Positions 8,164 through 13,513 of a stretch of DNA of 36,249 nucleotides are shown one piece after another (within the stretch, counting starts at the first letter, position 1; every line of letters starts with the position of its first letter). Made by a program: the position numbers and the translations under genes. The stretch is from Candidatus Parcubacteria bacterium (lineage in GTDB: Bacteria > Patescibacteriota > Minisyncoccia > Phycocordibacterales > Zambryskibacteraceae), in the NCBI GenBank assembly GCA_019661865.1, contig JAIFWJ010000007.1, positions 1 to 36,249 of the forward strand, written 5' to 3'. The notes under the pieces were generated by a model. The model made no database searches and was not told the DNA's origin. It was given only the letters and a program-made list of their open reading frames with translations.

Positions 8164-8556
8164 TTAAGCTTTTTTCAAAATTCTAACTTTCATCACGCCG
8201 AATATGTCGAAGATCTTAGACTCTTCTGAAGTGGTAGAGGCAGGCTCTAGGACTCCGATCATTCTAATCTTGTCCTCTGGATTAATATCTGCATCTCCTC
8301 CTTGGAGAGCGGTGGTGTTGAGCGCGTAGACATTGCCATCATCACCTTTTATACCCAGGACACAGTCAGTTTTATTACCGCTAGTCTTATATGGTAGACA
8401 TGCGAAGCTTCCAACCACTTGAGTCTCTCCTGCCTGGACTACATCTGAATCATTGAGACCATTGTCTCTATTTCTAAAGAGTGATACTCCAGCGATAACC
8501 ACAACCACCGCCAGAGCAAGCATTAGCCATTTGTTCTTATAGAACTTCTCATCCAT
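8164..8556 (-). CDS. Membrane-anchored protein with a small OB-like extracytoplasmic domain
   Basis: About 130 aa. A single hydrophobic helix (WLMLALAVVVVIAGVSLF) follows a short basic start, then an outside domain of about 95 residues with alternating beta pattern: VVGSFACLPYKTSG, DCVLGIKGDDGNVYALN, DKIRMIGVLEP, IFDIFGVMKVRIL. Two cysteines (ACLPY and DCVLG) could form a disulfide. The pattern resembles small OB-fold extracytoplasmic proteins, but I cannot name a family. I chose the ATG at 8556 (MDEKFYKNK), which has a GGAA a few bases upstream; an in-frame ATG at 8577 would add seven residues. It lies just downstream of tRNA-Ser on the same strand and may be co-transcribed with it. Confidence 0.75.
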   Translation of the reverse strand: MDEKFYKNKWLMLALAVVVVIAGVSLFRNRDNGLNDSDVVQAGETQVVGSFACLPYKTSGNKTDCVLGIKGDDGNVYALNTTALQGGDADINPEDKIRMIGVLEPASTTSEESKIFDIFGVMKVRILKKA

Positions 8557-8597
8557 ATTTCCAAAGACGAGATGCATTGCAGTTCTTTACATCAGTA

Positions 8598-8684
8598 CGG
8601 AGAGTGTGGGATTCGAACCCACGAGGGCTTTTAGACCCTACCTCGTTAGCAGTGAGGCGCTTTCGACCACTCAGCCAACTCTCC
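8598..8684 (-). tRNA. tRNA-Ser(GCU)
   Basis: The minus strand folds into a class II tRNA: acceptor GGAGAGT / ACTCTCC with discriminator G, D arm GCT...AGC, anticodon loop CTGCTAA (anticodon GCU, reads AGC/AGU), long variable arm AGGG...CCCT, and T arm GTGGG TTCGAAT CCCAC. The lowest anticodon-stem position (31-39) is an A-C mismatch. CCA is not encoded. The first 18 bases of the gene are repeated about 114 bp upstream. Confidence 0.96.
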
Positions 8685-8799
8685 AAATATACTTCGTATT
8701 TGTCGTCCTCCGGAACATTGGCCTCGTGTTCGCCACCCTCGCTCTGCTCGCGGATAAATAAGGAGCAGTCCTTATTTATCCCACTCAGCCAACTCTCCA
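8667..8799. repeat. Partial tRNA-Ser duplicate with internal palindrome
   Basis: The 19-bp sequence CCACTCAGCCAACTCTCCA (the 5' end of tRNA-Ser plus one flanking base) occurs at 8667-8685 and again at 8781-8799. The 95 bp between them contains a perfect 12-bp inverted repeat with a four-base loop, GATAAATAAGGA / TCCTTATTTATC (8753-8780), directly abutting the second copy. The second copy is a fragment: tRNA sequence stops where the palindrome begins. Possible origins are tandem tRNA duplication followed by decay, or insertion of a small palindromic element into a second tRNA-Ser copy. Confidence 0.8.
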
Positions 8800-8844
8800 G
8801 ATTGGGCCAATTTATCATATTTCGCATTGTTTTCATATTCATAT

Positions 8845-8869
8845 AAAAACCAGTGACTCGCGTCACTGG
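8845..8869 (-). terminator. Intrinsic terminator of the 145-aa membrane protein gene
   Basis: Perfect 8-bp stem CCAGTGAC / GTCACTGG with a four-base loop (8850-8869), followed on the minus strand by TTTTT (8849-8845). It sits right after the stop codon at 8871. Confidence 0.88.
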
Positions 8870-8870
8870 C

Positions 8871-9308
8871 TCAGTAATCAAATAAACTTATTTCTTCAAC
8901 TGGACAAGGAACTTCTGTCTCCAGAAGAACACTCTCACATCTAGAGCATCGCTCTTGCTCACTCCTTCTCCATTCACTCAGGAATTGATACGGAGGTCTG
9001 TTCACCCGGACACGTCCGAAGGTAAGTCTCGCACATACTAGACAGTGCCAGCATGGGCAATAGGAATAGAAACCTCCCGCCCTTAGTCTGTTTCTGAATG
9101 CACGGAACGCGAGATAAACCCCTAAGCACATCACCATCCACTGAGCTGATGGATAGACCAAAGGAGTGATGACGACAGTGATGGCAAGTACTGCTCCTCC
9201 ACATGCCATGGCTGTACTTGAGACTGAAAGCCGAGACTCTCCAGGTTCTTGTAGTGCTGCCCAGATGCTCAAAACGGCTCCAAGTATCATTATCAGATTT
9301 AGGATCAT
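8871..9308 (-). CDS. Unknown small membrane protein with C-terminal cysteine-rich (zinc-ribbon-like) tail
   Basis: 145 aa, function unknown. Residues 1-70 hold about three hydrophobic segments (5-20, 35-50, 56-70) with a short polar loop EPGESRLS between the first two. The cytoplasmic-looking tail is cysteine-rich: C84, C86, C89, C92 (CPCWHCLVC) and C121/C124 (CSRC), so a CxxC-x28-CxxC metal site is plausible. The gene is well defined by a strong Shine-Dalgarno GGAGGA before the ATG, a promoter candidate TTGACT-17-TTGAAT (9373-9345) and a private terminator. The first 75 residues align without gaps to the next gene upstream on the same strand (9401-9694), so the two are paralogues, this one with an added metal-binding tail. 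Confidence 0.8.
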   Translation of the reverse strand: MILNLIMILGAVLSIWAALQEPGESRLSVSSTAMACGGAVLAITVVITPLVYPSAQWMVMCLGVYLAFRAFRNRLRAGGFYSYCPCWHCLVCARLTFGRVRVNRPPYQFLSEWRRSEQERCSRCESVLLETEVPCPVEEISLFDY

Positions 9309-9323
9309 ATTTCCTCCAGTTAA

Positions 9324-9373
9324 GTTTGAATGAGCTCTTCAAACATTCAACGCTTCTCTGTAGATAAAGTCAA
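9324..9373 (-). promoter_or_regulatory. Promoter and leader hairpin of the 145-aa membrane protein gene
   Basis: On the minus strand TTGACT (9373-9368), 17-bp spacer, TTGAAT (9350-9345), then a perfect 7-bp inverted repeat GTTTGAA / TTCAAAC (9344-9324) just before the ribosome binding site GGAGGA. The hairpin would form at the 5' end of the mRNA. The -35 lies only a few bases beyond the terminator of the preceding gene. Confidence 0.5.
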
Positions 9374-9375
9374 TT

Positions 9376-9400
9376 AAAAAGCCGGCGACGAATCACCGGC
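9376..9400 (-). terminator. Intrinsic terminator of the 97-aa membrane protein gene
   Basis: On the minus strand GCCGG...CCGGC (20 bases, 9400-9381; stem GCCGGTGA with near-complementary TCGCCGGC) is followed by TTTTT (9380-9376). It abuts the stop codon of the gene ending at 9401. Confidence 0.88.
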
Positions 9401-9694
9401 CTACTCCAACTTCAGAGTCTTGCGTCTCTTATTCGCACCTCGCTTGTCGAACCATTGTAGGATTCTTGGGGCAAGGTAGTAAGACGCCGCTGCGAGAGCC
9501 ACTCCTACCATGATTACCTTCCACCCACTCAAGGGTGGGACGAAGTAGAAGAGAAAGTACCCAGTGAAGAGGAGAGAGGTCCCACTTCCCTGTAAGGCTC
9601 TACTAGACCTGCACTCACCTCGATCGTCTTGAACCAGAGCAGCGAAAGATACCACTACTCCAACCCCCATGACTAGAACTCTAATCCAGTTCAT
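9401..9694 (-). CDS. Unknown small membrane protein, paralogue of its neighbour
   Basis: 97 aa, function unknown. Three hydrophobic segments are visible (about 5-22, 38-54, 58-76) followed by a basic tail WFDKRGANKRRKTLK, suggesting the C-terminus is cytoplasmic. Residues AAL, the Trp before the third helix (W58) and GVxLA line up with the neighbouring gene (W57, GVYLA) at a constant offset of one, so the two share a recent common origin; this copy lacks the cysteine tail. The start is fixed by a clear Shine-Dalgarno (CGGAGGCGGC then ATG). A TTGACA lies in the loop of an inverted repeat upstream and a terminator follows immediately, so it is a single-gene transcript. Confidence 0.78.
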   Translation of the reverse strand: MNWIRVLVMGVGVVVSFAALVQDDRGECRSSRALQGSGTSLLFTGYFLFYFVPPLSGWKVIMVGVALAAASYYLAPRILQWFDKRGANKRRKTLKLE

Positions 9695-9748
9695 GCCGCC
9701 TCCGAGTACCTAGTAGATAACAATTCTTTATTTAAAATATAACGATTG

Positions 9749-9770
9749 AGGCCGAATGTCAAATCGGCCT
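9749..9770 (-). promoter_or_regulatory. Operator-like inverted repeat around a consensus -35
   Basis: AGGCCGA / TCGGCCT, a perfect 7-bp inverted repeat with an 8-base loop that contains a consensus TTGACA on the minus strand. AT-rich -10 candidates (TATATT, TATTTT) follow at 15-17 bp. A regulator binding the two arms would cover the -35 of the 9401-9694 gene. It also lies just upstream of the plus-strand PAP2 gene and could influence both. Confidence 0.45.
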
Positions 9771-9783
9771 TCAGACTTCTTGG

Positions 9784-9792
9784 TGTTAGAAT
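9784..9792 (+). promoter_or_regulatory. Extended -10 of the PAP2 gene
   Basis: TGTTAGAAT, an extended -10 (TGn then TAGAAT), ends 10 bases before the GTG start at 9803. It predicts a leader of only a few bases. Confidence 0.5.
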
Positions 9793-9802
9793 GTTTTAAG
9801 CG

Positions 9803-10450
9803 GTGAAAATATTTTTAAATACACTTGTTAGGAATTTTATAGACAGTTTTAGAGGCAAGAAACTTCTTTGGCACCTCTTGGCTATCATACTTACAGTCAT
9901 CGTCGTTAAAACGGGTTTCGACTGGTGGTACTTCTCCGAGTTTAAGACTATCTCATGGAGCCCACTCGTCTTCCCAGCCCTCTCACTCGGTGGACTGATA
10001 CCTATACTCCTGCCTATTGGACTTATCTCCTACGGATCATTACACAGACACCCACGTCTACGACTTGTAGGCTGGGCCTTGGGACAAGCAGCATTACTTG
10101 GCTCTGCTGTCTCTTCTTTATACAAGGCATTTACTGGTCGTCTGCAGCCTGACCATATCAATTCTCTAGTGGATTCAAGTCATTTGTGGAACTTCGGAAT
10201 CTTAAAGCATGGCATCTTCTGGGGCTGGCCATCTTCACACACTACTATCGCCTTCTCCATGGCACTTTGTCTCATCGCACTCTTCCCGAAGAATAAACTC
10301 CTGATCTTCATCTCATTTATATATGCACTTTACATTGGTCTCTCAGTATCAGTAAGCATTCACTGGTTCTCAGAATTTATGGCCGGAACCATTATCGGGT
10401 CAGTCATAGGTACGACCGTCGGTAAGAGTTGGAAACACTTAATGAGTTAG
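9803..10450 (+). CDS. PAP2-superfamily membrane phosphatase
   Basis: 215 aa polytopic membrane protein of the type 2 phosphatidic acid phosphatase superfamily, which includes undecaprenyl-diphosphate and lipid phosphatases. Motif 1 is K108-AFTG-R113-LQ-P116, motif 2 is WPSSHT (H146) and motif 3 is around H187 (SIHWFSEFMAG). The usual SRxxxxxHxxxD of motif 3 is altered: the Arg position is Ser/Val and the Asp is Glu191. Six hydrophobic segments are visible. Substrate cannot be told; recycling of undecaprenyl diphosphate or lipid dephosphorylation is likely. The start is GTG with no Shine-Dalgarno, unlike the genes on both sides. Catalytic competence needs caution because of the changed motif 3. 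Confidence 0.85.
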   Translation: MKIFLNTLVRNFIDSFRGKKLLWHLLAIILTVIVVKTGFDWWYFSEFKTISWSPLVFPALSLGGLIPILLPIGLISYGSLHRHPRLRLVGWALGQAALLGSAVSSLYKAFTGRLQPDHINSLVDSSHLWNFGILKHGIFWGWPSSHTTIAFSMALCLIALFPKNKLLIFISFIYALYIGLSVSVSIHWFSEFMAGTIIGSVIGTTVGKSWKHLMS

Positions 10451-10518
10451 TTTGCAAAATGTTTAAAACAGGTCCATGCTGATTTGAGATCCTGCTCTTC
10501 ACATTACTAGGAGGTCTT

Positions 10519-11151
10519 ATGGCAACGGTACTGCGTTACCAGACGGCTCGACAAGAACACTTGACGGGGCTTACAAGTGAAGAGCTCTGTGACCTACTGG
10601 CCGACGGGCATGAACCAGCTCTCGGAGTACTCATGAATCGACACCTCGATCGGCTTCGTAAATTCATCGTTTGTCGGGTCAATGGTGATGGTATGGCTGC
10701 GGATGACATTGTCCAAATCACCTTCATCAAAATTTACGAACGAGCAGGAACCAGAAAGAGAAACAATAGCTTCCGCGCATGGATGATGACTATCGCAGTA
10801 CATCTAGCGATAGATCACATCAAAGGTATTCGATACAAGGGCAGGAGGTCCTTAGAGTGGGTACAAACTTTAGGGTACCAGAACCCCTACTCCGCTCATC
10901 CATTCCAAGACCCCCATACTGACCTTGAGAAAGAAATGGAATCGAAGGATGAACTTGATCATGTGTATAAGGACCTAGGAGACTTACCGCCTGAGATGAG
11001 ACGAGCATTAAGGCTCCGTTTCCAAGGTGGTATGAAATACAAAGAGATCTCGGATGTCACCGGTAAGACTGTCGGAGCTCTCAAGATGGACATTCATCGA
11101 GGACGTGACTATCTCAAAGTCCGTCGTCAGAATCGAGACCACCAAACCTAG
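10519..11151 (+). CDS. ECF-type sigma-70 family RNA polymerase sigma factor
   Basis: 210 aa with only sigma regions 2 and 4. Region 2 spans about 36-105 and has the core-binding DDIVQITFIKIYE (62-74) and the -10 recognition helix FRAWMMTIAVHLAIDHIK (85-102). Region 4 spans about 151-200, with LPPEMRRALRLRFQGGMKYKEISDVTG and the helix-turn-helix KTVGALKMDIHRGRDYLK. A 45-residue polar linker connects them. A perfect Shine-Dalgarno (TAGGAGGT, 10508-10515) precedes the ATG and a terminator follows, so the gene is monocistronic. No anti-sigma factor with a recognisable fold is adjacent; the two small membrane proteins upstream are possible partners only by position. Confidence 0.92.
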   Translation: MATVLRYQTARQEHLTGLTSEELCDLLADGHEPALGVLMNRHLDRLRKFIVCRVNGDGMAADDIVQITFIKIYERAGTRKRNNSFRAWMMTIAVHLAIDHIKGIRYKGRRSLEWVQTLGYQNPYSAHPFQDPHTDLEKEMESKDELDHVYKDLGDLPPEMRRALRLRFQGGMKYKEISDVTGKTVGALKMDIHRGRDYLKVRRQNRDHQT

Positions 11152-11165
11152 GTTGGTGGTTTTTT
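11138..11165 (+). terminator. Intrinsic terminator of the sigma factor gene
   Basis: ACCACCAA / TTGGTGGT stem with a seven-base loop (11138-11160) followed by TTTTT. It overlaps the last codons and stop of the sigma-factor gene. The opposing gene ends at 11175. Confidence 0.9.
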
Positions 11166-11174
11166 AATCCAGTT

Positions 11175-12149
11175 TTAATCACTGAAGTCTTGTGTAAACA
11201 TCTTGCCGTATATACCACCATCTACGACTCCTATACCCACTCTTCTAAATGCAGGATCTAAAATATTTTTCTTATGTCCGGGTGAATTCATAAGTCCTTC
11301 ATGTGCACGTTCCACAGTACGGGCTAGTGCCAAGTTCTCTCCCGCCGCGCCGAAGGTGATGCCGGCTTTCCGCATACGGTCGAACGGTGAATTACCATCT
11401 GGGTCGGTATGGGCGAAGTAAGATCTCTGCCACATATCACTCGAGTGCGCGCGGGCCACCGCTACAATACTTTTATCCATAACAAGTGGTCTTGCACCAA
11501 CTTTCGCTCGCTCTTCATTTATAAGTTCGAGCATTCTCGTCTCAGACTCTTCATCAACCGAAAGCCTGGTTGCGGTGAAGGGTAGTTTAAGAGATGTTCC
11601 CTCCTCTGGCTCGACGGTGAGGAAACCCAGAGTCTCTTGAGTAGCCTGGCCGAAGATTCTGTCTAGGTAGACTTCGAGATCCGAAGCCTGATTTACTAAA
11701 GCATTGCCCAAGTGTGAATTCTCTATAGGCTTCTTCACTGACTGGAAGAAAGGTAGAACAACAAGTATAAAAAGAATAAGTGAGGTAAGTATAAGCCCGT
11801 CTATAAGTGCCGGGAGTATAGCTAGAATTCTGGAGGTCTTGGAATAGTGGACATGAGGCGGAATGAAGGAGAAGACCCAAGTGAGAAGAATCTTCAGTAT
11901 GCCTCTCACAATCATGAAGATTATAAGAAAACTTATTGCATCCATGATCCCCGTCGGCCAAGTGAAGTAGTTTGAAATAAAGTGCGAGATTCTGTTGTAT
12001 AAAAGGAAGGCCGTACATGCGGCGAAGACAAGTGAGGTGAGCTTCTCAGTAAGCCAGAAGAAACCTTCACTTACATGCAGATAGATGTATAAGGCAATCA
12101 TCACCACCACACAGACATCTACCACAATGGGGTGTAAGAAAATATCCAT
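11175..12149 (-). CDS. CvpA-like membrane domain fused to an extracytoplasmic CAP (SCP/PR1) domain
   Basis: 324 aa with two parts. Residues 1-165 contain four hydrophobic segments (8-25, 36-55, 68-95, 108-135) in the arrangement of the CvpA/colicin V production family. Residues 206-322 form a CAP-superfamily domain, the YkwD-like secreted fold: LELINEERAKVGARPL (206-221), H235 in ARAHSSDM, H247 in FAHTDPDG, E271 in GENLA and H292 in SPGHKKNIL. Some CAP proteins bind or act on cell-wall or lipid ligands; enzymatic activity here is unknown. A Ser/Thr-poor acidic linker joins the parts. It is divergent from the HtrA-like protease gene, sharing a 62-base promoter region. Confidence 0.9.
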   Translation of the reverse strand: MDIFLHPIVVDVCVVVMIALYIYLHVSEGFFWLTEKLTSLVFAACTAFLLYNRISHFISNYFTWPTGIMDAISFLIIFMIVRGILKILLTWVFSFIPPHVHYSKTSRILAILPALIDGLILTSLILFILVVLPFFQSVKKPIENSHLGNALVNQASDLEVYLDRIFGQATQETLGFLTVEPEEGTSLKLPFTATRLSVDEESETRMLELINEERAKVGARPLVMDKSIVAVARAHSSDMWQRSYFAHTDPDGNSPFDRMRKAGITFGAAGENLALARTVERAHEGLMNSPGHKKNILDPAFRRVGIGVVDGGIYGKMFTQDFSD

Positions 12150-12211
12150 ACCTTAACTCTACAATAGACGAGCCCGAGTTACGATTCATTCAATAATACG
12201 TCTAAGTTACT

Positions 12212-13165
12212 ATGGCAATACGAGATTTATTTAAAAGATTTAAAAAGCCCGAGGCCCCTATATACTTTCGAGTTGGGCATTTACTTCAGTGGGTGAAGAC
12301 TGTAGGCCTCGTTACGGGATCAGTGATAGTTCTATTATTTATATTGGTCTTTTACCAATTCCGCCTAACTCAGAGCCTTAAGACTCAAGTAGGCACTCTA
12401 GAGAATAAGCTCTCTATGCTCGCCACCTCTCCCTCACTGGTGTCGACCTCTACAAGTGACGACTTAACGCGTGCTGTAGCCAAGGTCTCTCCAGGAGTAG
12501 TGTCTATCGTCATCTCCCAAGATGTACCCAAGATGCAAGTGCAATACATTAATCCATTTGGTAGTAGTCCAGAGTATCGTAATTCTCGCCTGCGCATACC
12601 TGTATATAAGCAAGTTGGTACAGAGAAGCAGGATACCGGCGCTGGTAGTGGCTTCATCGTGCGATCTGATGGATACATTATTACCAACAGTCACGTAGTT
12701 GAGGATGATACTGCCACATATACAGTGCTTCTCTCAAGTGGTGAAGAGAAGGTGGCACATGTAGTGAGCCTCGACCAAGCCGACGACATTGCAGTTATAA
12801 AGATAGATGCTTCAAACCTTCCTACAGTACCTTTGGGTGAGTCATCGAACTTAGTCCTGGGGCAGACTGTAGCAGCTATAGGTAATGCTCTGGGTGAGTA
12901 CAGTAACTCAGTCTCTGTAGGTATAGTCTCAGGGCTCGACCGTACCATAGAAGCCGGAGATTATGATGGCAATGTAGAAACTCTTTCCGGAGTGATACAA
13001 ACCGATGCAGCTATAAACCCTGGTAACTCCGGCGGACCACTCCTTGACCTTAATGGCGAGGTAACGGGAGTAAATGTGGCCACAGTCCGGGGGTCGAACA
13101 ACATTTCCTTCGCTGTACCTATAGATGTGGTGAAAAATATTTTGAAAAATTTAAATATTAAATAA
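12212..13165 (+). CDS. HtrA/DegP-type trypsin-like serine protease, membrane-anchored, without PDZ domain
   Basis: 317 aa. One N-terminal membrane helix (about 29-48) places the protease outside. The S1C protease domain has the triad His161 (TNSHVV), Asp192 (DDIAVIKID) and Ser273 (NPGNSGGPL). The chain stops at NILKNLNIK just after the protease domain, so the PDZ domain(s) that regulate canonical DegP/DegS are missing. Loop LA carries an insert of about 30 residues (QVQYINPFGSSPEYRNSRLR). Its likely job is quality control or processing of cell-envelope proteins. It starts a plus-strand run with mscL and recG. Confidence 0.94.
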   Translation: MAIRDLFKRFKKPEAPIYFRVGHLLQWVKTVGLVTGSVIVLLFILVFYQFRLTQSLKTQVGTLENKLSMLATSPSLVSTSTSDDLTRAVAKVSPGVVSIVISQDVPKMQVQYINPFGSSPEYRNSRLRIPVYKQVGTEKQDTGAGSGFIVRSDGYIITNSHVVEDDTATYTVLLSSGEEKVAHVVSLDQADDIAVIKIDASNLPTVPLGESSNLVLGQTVAAIGNALGEYSNSVSVGIVSGLDRTIEAGDYDGNVETLSGVIQTDAAINPGNSGGPLLDLNGEVTGVNVATVRGSNNISFAVPIDVVKNILKNLNIK

Positions 13166-13176
13166 AAAACTAAAAC

Positions 13177-13482
13177 ATGAAAGACTTCTTACACTTCCTT
13201 CGTACTCAAGGTGTCATAGCATTAGCCATAGCCTTCATCATTGGTGCGGCTGCACAAGACTTCGTGAAGTCACTATCTAGTGATCTCATCACCCCTACCA
13301 TAGGTCTCATTGCTGGACGCTTCGGAGATTTGCAGAATGCATCTTCTACTATCTCTGGAGTTACATATGGTTGGGGTCACATAATATACGCATTAGTAAA
13401 CTTAATCCTTGTGGCACTCGTCATATATCTCATAGTAAAGACCACACATATAGATAAGATAGACGAGAAGAAAGAAGGCTAG
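13177..13482 (+). CDS. mscL: Large-conductance mechanosensitive channel family protein
   Basis: 101 aa, shorter than the usual 130-150. The N-terminus KDFLHFLRTQGVIALAIAFIIGAAAQDFVKSLSSDLITPTIG matches the MscL amphipathic helix plus pore-lining TM1 (glycine/alanine-rich gate) and the ITP turn; a second membrane helix covers about 68-88 (IIYALVNLILVALVIYLIV). The C-terminal helix bundle is reduced to a short charged tail. The protein would form a homo-oligomeric emergency valve against osmotic downshock. The gene starts 11 bases after the protease gene, so they are probably co-transcribed. Confidence 0.85.
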   Translation: MKDFLHFLRTQGVIALAIAFIIGAAAQDFVKSLSSDLITPTIGLIAGRFGDLQNASSTISGVTYGWGHIIYALVNLILVALVIYLIVKTTHIDKIDEKKEG

Positions 13483-13501
13483 AAGAAGTATGTAGGAAGT
13501 G

Positions 13502-13507
13502 TAAAAT
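13502..13507 (+). promoter_or_regulatory. recG -10 box
   Basis: TAAAAT followed by six bases (GGCGGG) and the recG ATG at 13514. This is the same -10/N6/ATG spacing as pilM, comF and smpB, predicting a leaderless transcript. Confidence 0.5.
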
Positions 13508-13513
13508 GGCGGG

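Noticed and set aside
8127-8167. Terminator between comF and the 8164 gene
   Set aside because: There are direct repeats of TATTTAAG and AT-rich inverted pieces, but no stable GC stem followed by a T-run.
8549-8881. A 110-codon minus-strand reading frame across tRNA-Ser and its duplicate
   Set aside because: It reads through the tRNA gene and the palindromic repeat, repeats LESWLSG only because of the tRNA duplicate, and has no ribosome binding site; it is an artefact of RNA-gene sequence.
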